A stretch of 56,967 nucleotides of DNA from CAZPUI01 sp964415525 (GCA_964415525.1 CAYQAS010000012.1:1-56967), one strand, 5' to 3'. Shown: positions 7,495-15,959, counted from the stretch's first letter. A program made the numbers and translations. Notes: a model not told the origin generated them from the sequence alone.

Positions 7495-8283
7495 ATGACC
7501 GCGCACATCCACCCCACCGCCGTCGTCAGCCCTCAGGCTGAAGTAGGCGCGGATGTCGAGATCGGGCCGTTCTGCGTCATCGAAGGCAAGGCCCGCATCG
7601 GCGCCCGCACCAAGCTGCGCAGCCATGTGGTGGTCGGCCCCTACACCGAGATGGGCGAAGACAACGTCGTCTTTCCCTTTGTGGCGGTGGGGATGGAGCC
7701 CCAGGACCTGAAGTTCAAAGGCGAGGAGACGCGGTTCGTCATGGGCAGCCGAAACCTCATCAAAGAAAATTCCACGCTCCATCGCGGCACTGCCCATGGT
7801 GGCGGCTGCACCGTCATGGGGGATGACAACCTCCTGCAAGTGGGGGCCCATGTCGCCCACGACTGCCGGGTCGGCAACGGCGTCATCCTTGGCCACAACT
7901 GCTCGCTCGGCGGCCACGTGAGCGTGGGTAACGGCTCGTGGGTCGGTGCCTATGCGGGCATCCACCAGTTCTGCCGCATCGGCGATCACGCCTTCCTGGG
8001 GGCCACCACCATCGCCGTGATGGACGTGCTCCCCTTCGTGAAGACGGTCGGCAAGCGCGAGGTGAAGACCTACGGCGTCAACACCATCGGCCTGGAGCGC
8101 AAGGGGTTCAGCCCCGAGAGCATCCGCGCCCTCGACAAGTCCTACCGCATCCTGTTCATGAAAAAACTCCCGCTGGCCGAAGCGCTCCAACAGGTGATCG
8201 CTGAATACGGTCAGATTCCCGAAGTGGCCTATCTGGTGGACTTCATCAAGGGCGCCGATCAGCGCGGCTTCCACCGGAACTAG
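7495..8283 (+). CDS. lpxA: UDP-N-acetylglucosamine acyltransferase LpxA
   Basis: LpxA performs the first step of lipid A synthesis, moving a 3-hydroxyacyl chain from ACP to UDP-GlcNAc in the cytoplasm. The 262-residue protein has the left-handed beta-helix hexapeptide repeats, beginning IHPTAVVSPQAEVGADVEIG. The catalytic His is probably His122 in AHVAHDC, aligned with E. coli His125. Length is normal for the family. It starts 1 base after fabZ and 12 bases before era, so the three are likely one operon. Its presence shows an LPS-bearing outer membrane. Confidence 0.96.
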   Translation: MTAHIHPTAVVSPQAEVGADVEIGPFCVIEGKARIGARTKLRSHVVVGPYTEMGEDNVVFPFVAVGMEPQDLKFKGEETRFVMGSRNLIKENSTLHRGTAHGGGCTVMGDDNLLQVGAHVAHDCRVGNGVILGHNCSLGGHVSVGNGSWVGAYAGIHQFCRIGDHAFLGATTIAVMDVLPFVKTVGKREVKTYGVNTIGLERKGFSPESIRALDKSYRILFMKKLPLAEALQQVIAEYGQIPEVAYLVDFIKGADQRGFHRN

Positions 8284-8295
8284 AGAAGGAAATCA

Positions 8296-9204
8296 ATGTC
8301 CCAACGCACCGCCACCGTCGCCATCATCGGCCTGCCGAATTCCGGCAAGTCCACGCTCCTCAACGCCCTCGTGGGGGAGAAGTTGGCGGCGGTCAGCCAG
8401 ACGCCCCAGACCACCCGCACGCGCATTCTCGGCGTGGTGAACCGCGGGGACGTCCAGCTGGCCTTTCTCGACACCCCTGGCATGCACAAGCCGGAGCACG
8501 CCCTCAACCACCGCATGGTCCAGCGCATCGAGGAGTGCCTCTCGGAAGCCGACATCGTGCTGTGGGTCGTGGATGCGGATGGCTTCCTCGGGCCCGGGGA
8601 GCAGGAGCTGGCCAAGAAGCTCAAGTCCATGGAGTTGCCGACCTATCTGATCCTCAACAAGGTGGACCTGCTCAGCAAGGGCCGCTTGATGGAGAAGATC
8701 GTCACCTACAAGGACCTCCTGCCCTTCGAGGAGATCATTCCCGTGGGTGCCAAGTTCGGGCAGAACATGGACAAGCTCTGGGAGATCCTCGAGCGCGACA
8801 CACCCGAAGGCGACTGGGGCTTCGATCCCGAGACGTTCACGGACCAGACCGAGCGCGGGATGGCGGCGGAGTTCATCCGGGAGAAGGTGCTGCGCAAGTC
8901 CCGGGAGGAAGTGCCCCACGGCGTCGCCGTCGTCATCGAGCGCTGGCTCGAGGATGGCCACGAGGACTATCCCGAGGATCTCGGCGAGGGCGGCACGTTC
9001 ATCCAGGCGCAGATCGTGGTGGAGCGCAGTGGCCACCGCAAGATCTTGCTTGGTGAAGGCGGCGAGAAGATCCGCGACATCCGCGTGAGCGCCCAGCGGG
9101 AACTGCGCAAGCTCCTACAGCGGCCCGTTCGCCTGGAACTCTTCATCAAGGTGGACGAAGGCTGGCGCGATCGGCCGGACAAGCTGGATCGTCTGCAGCT
9201 GTGA
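8296..9204 (+). CDS. era: GTPase Era, 16S rRNA maturation factor
   Basis: Era binds the 3' end of 16S rRNA and aids 30S assembly. The 302-residue protein has G1 GLPNSGKST (12-20), G3 DTPGMHK (from 59), G4 NKVD (121-124) and a C-terminal KH domain (about 205-290) containing the GEGGEKIRDI loop. Length and order match Era. AGAAGGAA precedes the ATG. It is followed by a strong terminator. Confidence 0.96.
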   Translation: MSQRTATVAIIGLPNSGKSTLLNALVGEKLAAVSQTPQTTRTRILGVVNRGDVQLAFLDTPGMHKPEHALNHRMVQRIEECLSEADIVLWVVDADGFLGPGEQELAKKLKSMELPTYLILNKVDLLSKGRLMEKIVTYKDLLPFEEIIPVGAKFGQNMDKLWEILERDTPEGDWGFDPETFTDQTERGMAAEFIREKVLRKSREEVPHGVAVVIERWLEDGHEDYPEDLGEGGTFIQAQIVVERSGHRKILLGEGGEKIRDIRVSAQRELRKLLQRPVRLELFIKVDEGWRDRPDKLDRLQL

Positions 9205-9208
9205 TTCG

Positions 9209-9237
9209 GGAGGGGCTTCGGCCCCTCCTTTCCCTTT
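9209..9237 (+). terminator. Terminator of the fabZ-lpxA-era operon
   Basis: An 8-bp stem GGAGGGGC/GCCCCTCC (9209-9228) with a TTCG tetraloop is followed by TTTCCCTTT. Confidence 0.85.
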
Positions 9238-9249
9238 CTGGAGGACCGC

Positions 9250-9579
9250 ATGGCATCGAAGCAGAGCACGGTGGACTTCATCCTCGACCAGCTGCAGGAG
9301 GCTGGCGACGTTTCCGCCAAGAAGATGTTCGGCGAGTACGGGCTCTACCTCTTCGGCCGCATGTTCGCCCTGGTCTGCGACGACACGCTCTTCTTCAAGA
9401 CGACGGATGGTGTGGCTCGGCATTTCCCGGAGGCCACGTTTGCGCCGCCGTACCCGGGCGCGAAGCCCTGCGTCGTCATCCCTCCGGAGCGGTGGGAGGA
9501 CACGGATTGGCTGGTCCCCTTCGCGGTGGCGACCGCCCAGGCGCTGCCCCTTCCGGTGCCCAAGCGGAAGAAGGGCTAA
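9250..9579 (+). CDS. TfoX N-terminal domain protein
   Basis: The 109-residue product matches the TfoX N-terminal domain: MFGEYGLYLFGRMFALVCDDTLFFKT and a C-terminal PERWEDTDWLVPFAVATA segment. In Haemophilus the full TfoX/Sxy protein regulates competence. Stand-alone N-terminal domains such as this are common and have no settled role. GGAGG precedes the ATG at a normal distance. The C-terminus is basic (KRKKG). Confidence 0.8.
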   Translation: MASKQSTVDFILDQLQEAGDVSAKKMFGEYGLYLFGRMFALVCDDTLFFKTTDGVARHFPEATFAPPYPGAKPCVVIPPERWEDTDWLVPFAVATAQALPLPVPKRKKG

Positions 9580-9638
9580 GGTTGATCGATCGGACCGTTG
9601 GCCGCTTCCATAAGCAGAATGGCCTTCTGGAGCCGCCC

Positions 9639-9935
9639 ATGCCCCATTCCTCCATTGTGATCCTCACCGGTGCCGGCATTTCCGCCGAGAGCGGCCTGCG
9701 CACGTTCCGCGATCAGATCGGGCTCTGGGAGAACCACCGGGTGGAGGATGTCGTCACACCCGAGGCCTCCCTTCTGGGGGGCGGGGCTGATTCGAGGATG
9801 CCGTGTCGGGGTGCGCGTCGGTCGTGGCCGAGGCTTCAGCCAAGCCGCCCTCAGGTTCGGAGGGTGACGACGTCCTATCGGCAAGAGGCGCGGGCTTGGA
9901 TCTGCGGCAGGGGCCGGGGCACAATGCCTTCATGA
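9639..9935 (+). pseudogene. Truncated Sir2-family NAD-dependent deacetylase (remnant)
   Basis: From the ATG at 9639 the frame gives MPHSSIVILTGAGISAESGL, followed by RTFRDQIGLWENHRVEDVVTPEA. This is the NAD-binding N-terminus of CobB-type sirtuins and spans about 47 residues. After about position 9780 the similarity stops, and the frame runs through unrelated, Arg-rich sequence to a stop at 9935. The Gln-Asn-Ile-Asp motif, the catalytic His and the zinc cysteines are all missing. I saw no continuation in the other two frames before 9932. The ribosome binding site (GGAG) is still present. It is most likely a deletion remnant. Confidence 0.75.
9896..9925 (+). promoter_or_regulatory. Promoter of the 9932 gene, predicted leaderless
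   Basis: TTGGAT (9896-9901) and CACAAT (9920-9925) are 18 bases apart. The -10 ends 6 bases before the ATG at 9932, and there is no Shine-Dalgarno sequence. Confidence 0.5.
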
Positions 9936-10930
9936 ACCCCCTGATGCTCCTGCCCTTCCTTCTGCTGGCTCAAACGCCCGTGCCGCCCGCGAAGCCTGCC
10001 ACGCCTGCCGCAAGTCCTGTGCAATCACCGCGGTTGGCGATTCAGCCCAGCGGGCTCGTGGAATTGGGCTCCCTGGGACCCCAGGGATCCACACTCAAGA
10101 GTTACGAGATCAAGAACCTCAGCCAGGCGCCCATCCGGCTCCGGGCGGGGGAAGTGCCACAGGGCATCACGGTCTCTGGTCCGGCGCTCACGGAACCCAT
10201 TCCCGGAGGCGGGACCCGCGCCATCAGCCTCTCTGTGAACGCTCTGGAGCGCACGGGCACCCACCTGGTACGCGTCGTGTTCGGCACCGATGACCCGACG
10301 CAGGGCCGCTACTTCCTGCCGGTGCGCTACACCGTGAGGCCGGACGTGGTGGTGGACAGCGAACGCAAGGCCCTGCTGGGCGTGGGCCCCCACGAGAGCC
10401 CGCAGGCGGTCTTCACCTTCAAGCGGGAGACGGGGCAGCCGTTCGCCCTGAAGCTCGCCGAGGCGCTTCCGCCCTACCTCGAGGCCGATCTGCAGAGTTC
10501 GGGCGGTACCGGGACCCTTCAGGTGGTGCTCCGCCCCGGCCAAGTGCCGGATGGGATGCGCGGAGGCTTGGAGACCCTGAAGGTCGAGACCACGGCCCCG
10601 CGGGAACCCGCATTCACGCTCTACCTGAACTGGGGACTGACCTTTCCGGTGGAAGCTCAGCCGACCCGGTTGGTCTTCCAGGATGCGAAAACGACCGTGC
10701 TCAAGACCATCCTTTCCTCTGGCGCTGGCCAGGCCTTCCAGATTCTGGAGGCGCGGATCGAAGGCGAAGGCTTCACGGTGGATTCCCCATCTCCAAACTC
10801 AAATGGACAGATCCAGCTCACGGTGCGACGCACGGCGATTACGAAGGCACGGGCGGTCCTGGTGGTGCGAATCGGCGACGGATTGCCGACGTTGCGGATT
10901 CCCCTGCGCTACCTGCCTCCGGAATCCTGA
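9932..10930 (+). CDS. Secreted protein with Ig-like (DUF1573-like) repeats, function unknown
   Basis: The 332-residue product has a signal peptide (MNPLMLLPFLLLAQTPVPPA) and a Pro/Ala-rich stretch. Several beta-sandwich-like segments follow. One has the ASH/DUF1573-like pattern of a near-constant strand, KNLSQAPIRLRAG and a later two-strand hairpin; a second related block lies at about 230-330. Such domains usually sit in the periplasm and bind partner proteins. The start was chosen because the signal peptide begins there and a promoter-like CACAAT lies 6 bases upstream. Its 3' end overlaps the convergent GGDEF gene by 22 bases. Not otherwise recognised. Confidence 0.7.
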   Translation: MNPLMLLPFLLLAQTPVPPAKPATPAASPVQSPRLAIQPSGLVELGSLGPQGSTLKSYEIKNLSQAPIRLRAGEVPQGITVSGPALTEPIPGGGTRAISLSVNALERTGTHLVRVVFGTDDPTQGRYFLPVRYTVRPDVVVDSERKALLGVGPHESPQAVFTFKRETGQPFALKLAEALPPYLEADLQSSGGTGTLQVVLRPGQVPDGMRGGLETLKVETTAPREPAFTLYLNWGLTFPVEAQPTRLVFQDAKTTVLKTILSSGAGQAFQILEARIEGEGFTVDSPSPNSNGQIQLTVRRTAITKARAVLVVRIGDGLPTLRIPLRYLPPES

Positions 10931-12057
10931 GACTCTGGTGTCCTGCCAATCACGGAAATATAGTGCCTGTCCTCCTTGAGGATGTGGCCCTTGATCAGGT
11001 CCAGGGCCAGGAACAGGGCGAGGCGCATGAAGTCCTGCTCTGCCGGTGCATCCATCAGGGCTCGGGCCTGGGTCAGCAGACGTTGGTGCTCCCGGGCATG
11101 ACGCGGGAGATCGGAGTAAGCCGCCTTCGCAAGGATGATTTCCTCGTCATGGAAGTGCTGAGCCACATGGGCTAACAGCAGCTGGACCCCTTCGACATGG
11201 GGTTGGTTCTCAGCCTGGCCCTGGGCCAGGACCGCGTTGGCAAGCTCAAAGAGCTGCTGGTGCTGGGTGTCGATGTGATCGTGCCCGCAGGCATAGCTTG
11301 GATCCCAGACCAAGTGAAACAGGGGCTGCGGGGGGGGCGTTGGAAGACCTTCCGGCATCGGGGCCGATATGACTTGGTTCCTTCCCAGGGCCTTGGCTCG
11401 GTATAGCGCCAAGTCTGCGCGCTTTATCCAGTCCTCCAGGGTCTCGCCGACATGGAACTCCGCCACCCCCACGCTGATGGTGACGATGCCCACGCCCGGG
11501 TGGTCGATCGCAGCAATGGCGCTTCGCAGTTTTTCGGCAAGCAGCATGGCGCCTGGAAGGGCGGTCCCCGGGGCAATCACGACAAATTCCTCGCCGCCCC
11601 ATCGCGCCAGGAAATCGGACGTGCGGAGGCTGGTGCGAGCGATTCGGACCACCTCGACCAGGACACGGTCGCCTGCGTTATGGCCGTGCTGATCGTTGAC
11701 CTGCTTGAAATGGTCGAGGTCGAAGAACAGCACCACAAGTGGATCCCGCTTGCGAACCGCCAGGGACATCAGTGCGAGGGCGCCCTCTTCCAGACGTCGT
11801 CGATTCCAGGCTCCGGTCAGACGGTCGGTGCCGGCCAGCCGTTCGAATTCCTCCAGTGCCCTGCGGAGTTCCTGATTAGCCAGCTCCGCCGAGGCCCGGG
11901 CCCTCTCCAGGGTTTCCAGGCGTTTCAGGATCTCGCAGGCTTCACCGGCGGGAGCCACTGCGTACCGCCCCAAGCGTCGCCCCAGAATGAACGTCAGTCC
12001 TGCAAGCCCAGCGATCGAGCAGACTTCCAGCCAAGAGAGCGAGAGCGGTTCGGTCAT
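10909..12057 (-). CDS. Diguanylate cyclase with C-terminal bacteriohemerythrin domain
   Basis: The protein should make cyclic-di-GMP under control of an oxygen- or redox-sensing di-iron domain. It has an N-terminal membrane segment (about 10-27), a coiled coil (about 40-75), a GGDEF domain (about 76-232) and a hemerythrin domain (about 247-370), 382 residues in all. The active site is GGEEF (154-158). The inhibitory I-site RTSD (145-148) sits 5 residues before it. All seven expected iron ligands are visible: His266, His301, Glu305, His320, His324, His358, Asp363. The start lacks a clear ribosome binding site. Confidence 0.92.
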   Translation of the reverse strand: MTEPLSLSWLEVCSIAGLAGLTFILGRRLGRYAVAPAGEACEILKRLETLERARASAELANQELRRALEEFERLAGTDRLTGAWNRRRLEEGALALMSLAVRKRDPLVVLFFDLDHFKQVNDQHGHNAGDRVLVEVVRIARTSLRTSDFLARWGGEEFVVIAPGTALPGAMLLAEKLRSAIAAIDHPGVGIVTISVGVAEFHVGETLEDWIKRADLALYRAKALGRNQVISAPMPEGLPTPPPQPLFHLVWDPSYACGHDHIDTQHQQLFELANAVLAQGQAENQPHVEGVQLLLAHVAQHFHDEEIILAKAAYSDLPRHAREHQRLLTQARALMDAPAEQDFMRLALFLALDLIKGHILKEDRHYISVIGRTPESQDSGGR

Positions 12058-12096
12058 GGCCCATCCATCGGCACCGCGATGGAAAAGGATTCGGAA

Positions 12097-12720
12097 CTAC
12101 CGCACCGGCTGGCTGTCCGGAACAGGCCTCGGAGCACGGTCCTGGACGAACTCCCCATCGATGACGAAGGTATCCGCAGCGAGATCCTTGCCGCCGGGCT
12201 GGCCGTCCACGCCGAGGCAGACGAGGTTGAATCGATCGAATTTGGTGTTGAACCGCTGGCTGACCCGCCCGCGCCGGTCTGTGATTTCCTCCATGGGCAT
12301 GGAGACGAAGGGGCGGTAGAGGTAGGGATGAGCCCAGGGTGTGAGCGGCACCTGCTCGAGGTATTCGGGGACTAGCTCCTGGAGGCGGGTCGGGTATTCG
12401 CCCTTCTTCGTGCTGTATCGCTTCAGGGCATCGGCGATGCGCCGCATGGCCCCGCGCATCGCGCGGACCCGTTCGGTGGTGTCCTGCCGATGGAACGCCT
12501 CCATCAAGTAGGCATCCTTCTGGGCTTGCTGGCCTATCGGGTGATCGGGGAAGCGGGTGGCTATCTGATCCATGTAGAGCTTGGCCTCCAGGACCTTGCC
12601 ATCCTGGCTCAGCTTCATGGCATCCCGGTAGAGCCGTTCCGGCAGACGCGGATCCTCGCTCTCGCAGCCCAAGAGCAGGGCCAGGGCGGTGAGGGCGATG
12701 GGGCCTAGAACGCGACGCAT
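12097..12720 (-). CDS. Lipoprotein with pseudopilin-like C-terminal region
   Basis: The 207-residue product begins MRRVLGPIALTALALLLGC, a lipoprotein signal with a lipobox Cys at 19. The middle (about 30-75) resembles a TPR-type tether (RLYRDAMKLSQDGKVLEAKLYMDQIATRFPDHP, given here only as a general match). The rest (about 85-190) resembles the C-terminal part of type II secretion pseudopilins: ADALKRYSTKKGEYP, then LVPEYLEQVPLTPWAHPY and a late GVDGQPGGKDLAADT segment. It probably sits in the inner or outer membrane facing the periplasm. Exact role unknown. It is divergent from the Nudix gene; both appear leaderless. Confidence 0.75.
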   Translation of the reverse strand: MRRVLGPIALTALALLLGCESEDPRLPERLYRDAMKLSQDGKVLEAKLYMDQIATRFPDHPIGQQAQKDAYLMEAFHRQDTTERVRAMRGAMRRIADALKRYSTKKGEYPTRLQELVPEYLEQVPLTPWAHPYLYRPFVSMPMEEITDRRGRVSQRFNTKFDRFNLVCLGVDGQPGGKDLAADTFVIDGEFVQDRAPRPVPDSQPVR

Positions 12721-12726
12721 GGCCGA

Positions 12727-12732
12727 ACCATA
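12727..12732 (-). promoter_or_regulatory. -10 box of the lipoprotein gene, predicted leaderless
   Basis: On the minus strand TATGGT ends 6 bases before the ATG at 12720. TTCACG 18 bases further upstream may be a weak -35. No Shine-Dalgarno sequence. Confidence 0.45.
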
Positions 12733-12759
12733 GCACCCCAGGGACCGGACCGTGAAGGG

Positions 12760-12765
12760 TACGAT
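12760..12765 (+). promoter_or_regulatory. -10 box of the Nudix gene, predicted leaderless
   Basis: TACGAT ends 6 bases before the ATG at 12772, facing away from the leaderless promoter of the lipoprotein gene in the same 51-base spacer. Confidence 0.45.
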
Positions 12766-12771
12766 GGGCAC

Positions 12772-13374
12772 ATGCGACTGCTGGCGAGCCACTCCGAATC
12801 CTTTGATCCCGCCCGGCCCTGGATTTATCTGTCCACGGTATCGGAGCACGACGGCCGCATCCTGCGCATGGTCCAGACTCGGCGCCGTTCGCCGCACACC
12901 GACCGCGAAACCTCCATTACGCGCCTTGCCTGTCCACAGTGGATGAACACGCTGGCTTTCACCACGGCCGGCGAATTGCTGGTGGTGGAGCAGTTCCGCC
13001 ACGGCAGTGAACGGGCCTCCCTGGAGATTGTGGGGGGTGTGAGCGAACCGGGGGAACCGCCCCTGGAGACCGCGCGCCGCGAACTGTTGGAGGAGACGGG
13101 CCACGCCTCGGATCAATGGATCGCCCTGGGCAGCTGCGCCCCGAACCCGGCCATCCAGGACAACCGCTGCCATTTCTTTCTTGCCCTGGACTGCCGTCCG
13201 GTGGCGGAACTGAAGCTCGATCCCAGCGAGGAATTGCGGGTGTGGGCCATGCCCTGGTCGGAGTGGGAAGGCCTGATGAAGCGCGGCGAGGTGGATCATG
13301 CCCTTGTACTGGCCGCCTGTCTGCGGCTCACGCTGTGGGATGGATGGGATAGCCTGAAGGCACGCCTCTCCTGA
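12772..13374 (+). CDS. Nudix hydrolase, ADP-ribose pyrophosphatase type
   Basis: Nudix enzymes hydrolyse nucleoside diphosphates linked to another group. The long N-terminal strand region before the box fits the ADP-ribose pyrophosphatase group. The 200-residue protein has the complete Nudix box starting at Gly89, with Glu95, Arg103-Glu104 and Glu107-Glu108 as metal and catalytic residues. Upstream, the segment ELLVVEQFRHGSERASLEIVGG is typical of ADPRase. The stop codon overlaps the next start by 1 base (TGATG), so the downstream gene is probably translated from the same mRNA. Confidence 0.85.
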   Translation: MRLLASHSESFDPARPWIYLSTVSEHDGRILRMVQTRRRSPHTDRETSITRLACPQWMNTLAFTTAGELLVVEQFRHGSERASLEIVGGVSEPGEPPLETARRELLEETGHASDQWIALGSCAPNPAIQDNRCHFFLALDCRPVAELKLDPSEELRVWAMPWSEWEGLMKRGEVDHALVLAACLRLTLWDGWDSLKARLS

Positions 13375-14441
13375 TGCCCATGCGACCGACGATGCTCACG
13401 CTCCTTCTGGCCTCCTGTCTCTTTGGACAGGAAACCCCGGCGCCTCCTCCCCTCCTGGTGGACGGCACCCCTAATTCCGCCTACGCGGCAGATCTCGCGG
13501 GGCGCATCACCGTGCTGAAGCCCGAGGAGCGCAAGCCCTTCTTTCGCGCCCTGCGGGTTCAGCAGCGGGAGATCCAGACGCGCTTGGAGGAGATGCAGTC
13601 CAACCGGGATCGGGCAGCCGGTCTGCGCAGGGCTCTCGAGCGTGAAGGCTCCCGGCTGGCGGGACGGGTGGAGACCCTGGGGCAGGACCAGGAAAAGGCC
13701 ATGAGAACCCTGGCGGCCATCGATCGGGACATCCGCAAGGCCCGCCGCGCCCAGGATCCATCGAAGCTCGACACGGATCCCCTCCAGGCGGACTTCTACG
13801 CTGGCTTCCAGTTCAGCAGCCTCTATCGGGATCCTACGTCCACCGGGGGCTTTTTCCAGAAATCCAAACCCTTCGTCGTGTTGGACATTCGCCAGAACTT
13901 CCGCTGGGTGGACCAGGACCAGTGGATGCAGTTCTTCAGCACCCTCTCCTTTCAGTCCAGCAGCAAGGAAAAGTCCGACACCGTGGATGTCATCACCACC
14001 AGCGGCGCCTTTCGCGGGGAATTCGGCGCGTGGTTCATGCGTCCCCTCACGGACGAAGTGAGCTGGGGCGTCGTCGCTTCCGTGGGAGTGGTGGGCTACG
14101 CCACGGGGCAGGAGGGCCAGGACCTCCTCAAGACGAGTCGCGACGAATTCCGGAATCGCTCCCGCCTGGGGTTCACCCTGCGTCAGGAACAGGGGCCGCT
14201 CCGGGGCTCCGTAGCAGAATTGGCCTACATGCGGGATCCCCAGTTCATCGCCCGCAACCGGCTGCTGGTGCGGGGGCGCGTACTGCTCACCCAGCTGGGA
14301 AGCCAGGGCTCCAGCGGGGATCTCTACATGGAAGGGTTTGTCAGCAAGGGCCGGGAAGGGCGGGATGAGGCGGTGCTGCTGCTAGGTCTGCGGCTGTCCA
14401 CGCTATCCTTCTTCAGGAGCCTCGGCTGGACGGGGTTCTGA
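13374..14441 (+). CDS. Exported protein with coiled coil and probable outer-membrane barrel
   Basis: This 355-residue protein is not recognised by name. It has a signal peptide (MPMRPTMLTLLLASCLFGQE), a charged coiled-coil region (about 50-130, rich in Arg/Glu) and then a C-terminal half made of alternating aromatic/hydrophobic strands. The final residue is Phe (GWTGF), the usual C-terminal signal of outer-membrane beta-barrels. The layout resembles proteins with a periplasmic coiled coil attached to a barrel. The ATG at 13374 overlaps the Nudix stop by one base; an ATG two codons later is an alternative. It is followed by yajQ after 13 bases. Confidence 0.65.
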   Translation: MPMRPTMLTLLLASCLFGQETPAPPPLLVDGTPNSAYAADLAGRITVLKPEERKPFFRALRVQQREIQTRLEEMQSNRDRAAGLRRALEREGSRLAGRVETLGQDQEKAMRTLAAIDRDIRKARRAQDPSKLDTDPLQADFYAGFQFSSLYRDPTSTGGFFQKSKPFVVLDIRQNFRWVDQDQWMQFFSTLSFQSSSKEKSDTVDVITTSGAFRGEFGAWFMRPLTDEVSWGVVASVGVVGYATGQEGQDLLKTSRDEFRNRSRLGFTLRQEQGPLRGSVAELAYMRDPQFIARNRLLVRGRVLLTQLGSQGSSGDLYMEGFVSKGREGRDEAVLLLGLRLSTLSFFRSLGWTGF

Positions 14442-14454
14442 AAGAAGGGTTGAG

Positions 14455-14949
14455 ATGGCGACCGACTGCAGTTTCGACGTGGTAAGCAAGCTGGACCTCG
14501 AGGAGGTTCGGAACGCCGTGGGCATGGCCATGAAGGAGATCGGCCAGCGCTACGACTTCAAGGGCACGACGTGCGGGATCGAGCTTAAGGACGACTCCAA
14601 GCTCCTCCTGACCGCCGACAGCGACTTCATGCTGAAGTCCGTGATCGACGTGCTGGAGACCAAGCTCGTGAAGCGGGGCGTGAGCATCCGTTCCATGGAA
14701 TTTGGCAAGATCGAGCCCGCCGCCAAGGGTGCCGTGCGCCAGGAGGCCACGCTGCTCCAGGGCATTCCCGTGGAGAAGGCGAAGGCCATCGTGAAGGCCA
14801 TCAAGGACGCCAAGCTCAAGGTGCAGGCCGCCATCCAGGGTGACCAGCTGCGGGTGAGCGGCAAGAGCCGCGATGAGCTCCAGGGGGCCATCGCCCTCAT
14901 CAAGCAGAACGACCAGGGCCTCGAACTCCAGTTCACGAACTACCGCTGA
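14455..14949 (+). CDS. yajQ: YajQ-family nucleotide/cyclic-di-GMP-binding protein
   Basis: YajQ-type proteins have two ferredoxin-like domains. In Xanthomonas a homolog binds cyclic-di-GMP and acts with a transcription factor. The 164-residue product shows the conserved SFDVVSKLD start, RYDFKGT, an ETKLVKRGV helix and the QVRVSGKSRDELQ-like block (here QLRVSGKSRDELQ). Length is normal. A GAAGGGTTGAG ribosome site precedes the ATG, and its stop overlaps the next start by one base. With the GGDEF protein upstream it hints at local cyclic-di-GMP signalling. Confidence 0.93.
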   Translation: MATDCSFDVVSKLDLEEVRNAVGMAMKEIGQRYDFKGTTCGIELKDDSKLLLTADSDFMLKSVIDVLETKLVKRGVSIRSMEFGKIEPAAKGAVRQEATLLQGIPVEKAKAIVKAIKDAKLKVQAAIQGDQLRVSGKSRDELQGAIALIKQNDQGLELQFTNYR

Positions 14950-15944
14950 TGAAGCGCCTCGACCTCCTGCGCTACTTCCTGCCCATCCAGGGCCGGCTCG
15001 GGGCGGTGGAGGCGGAGCTCGAGCGCATCCTCCACAGCGATGTGGCGGTGGCCGCTCGGCTGGCGGACCACGTGCGGGGCGGCAAGGGCAAGCGCCTGCG
15101 CCCCGCGCTGGTGCTTTTGGCCTCGAAGTTCTGCGGAGCCGAAGGCGACATGGACGTGCGCTTCGGCGCCGTCTTCGAGCTGGTCCATACCGCGACCCTC
15201 GTCCACGACGACGTCATCGACCACGCCCAGGTGCGGCGGGGCAAGCCGACCCTGAACACCCTGTGGGGCAACACGCTCACAGTGCTCTTCGGCGACCTGC
15301 TCTACCTGCACGCCATGAGCAGCGCCATCGCGGGCCGCAGCTGGCGGATGATGGAGATCTTCGCCGACGTCACCACGCGGATGATCGAGGGCGAGCTCAT
15401 CCAGAACGACGTGCTCTACAAGCTCAATACCTCCCGCCAGGACTATTTCGAGATCCAGGAGCGCAAGACGGCGCTGCTCTTCGCGGGCTGCACCGAGACC
15501 GGCGCCGTGCTGGCGGGCTGGAGTGCCGATCACGTCGAGGCGATGAAGCGGTATGGCCTGGAAATCGGCCGCGCCTTCCAGCTGGTGGATGATCTGCTGG
15601 ACTACACCGCCACCGCAGATGCCTTGGGAAAGCCGGTGTTCTCGGACCTCCGTGAAGGCAAACTAACCCTGCCCATGCTGACCCTGTTGGAGCAGGCACG
15701 GGGCGAAGTGGAGCCGCTGATCCGCGCGCTCTGGGAACGTTCCGCCGATGCCCCGGAGGATCCGACCCTGGAGCCTCGGCTCCGCGAGTTGCTTGAGCGC
15801 CACGATGCCCTGGCAGAGACCCGCGCCCTCGCGGCTCGGGCGAGCGCCGTCGCCCAGGAGACCGTGAAAGGCCTCCCTGGGAATGCCGGGATCAAAAAGC
15901 TCCTCCTTGAGATCCCCGAGATCCTCCTGGCCCGAAGCGTCTGA
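14949..15944 (+). CDS. ispB: Polyprenyl diphosphate synthase (octaprenyl/heptaprenyl type)
   Basis: The enzyme elongates isoprenyl diphosphates in trans to make the side chain of quinones. The 331-residue all-helical protein has the first Asp-rich motif Asp87-Asp88-x2-Asp91 (HDDVIDHA), the second motif in QLVDDLLDY, and the early GGKGKRLRP basic motif. Length fits IspB/HepB. Chain length cannot be read from sequence alone; a menaquinone side chain is likely. It overlaps yajQ by one base (TGATG) and is followed by a weak GAGCCCG/CGGGCT hairpin without a T-run. Confidence 0.93.
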   Translation: MKRLDLLRYFLPIQGRLGAVEAELERILHSDVAVAARLADHVRGGKGKRLRPALVLLASKFCGAEGDMDVRFGAVFELVHTATLVHDDVIDHAQVRRGKPTLNTLWGNTLTVLFGDLLYLHAMSSAIAGRSWRMMEIFADVTTRMIEGELIQNDVLYKLNTSRQDYFEIQERKTALLFAGCTETGAVLAGWSADHVEAMKRYGLEIGRAFQLVDDLLDYTATADALGKPVFSDLREGKLTLPMLTLLEQARGEVEPLIRALWERSADAPEDPTLEPRLRELLERHDALAETRALAARASAVAQETVKGLPGNAGIKKLLLEIPEILLARSV

Positions 15945-15959
15945 GCCCGTTCGGGCTGA

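Noticed and set aside
15945..15959. Terminator between the polyprenyl synthase and the convergent gene
   Set aside because: Only a 6-bp GAGCCCG/CGGGCT hairpin without a T-run is present; too weak to call.
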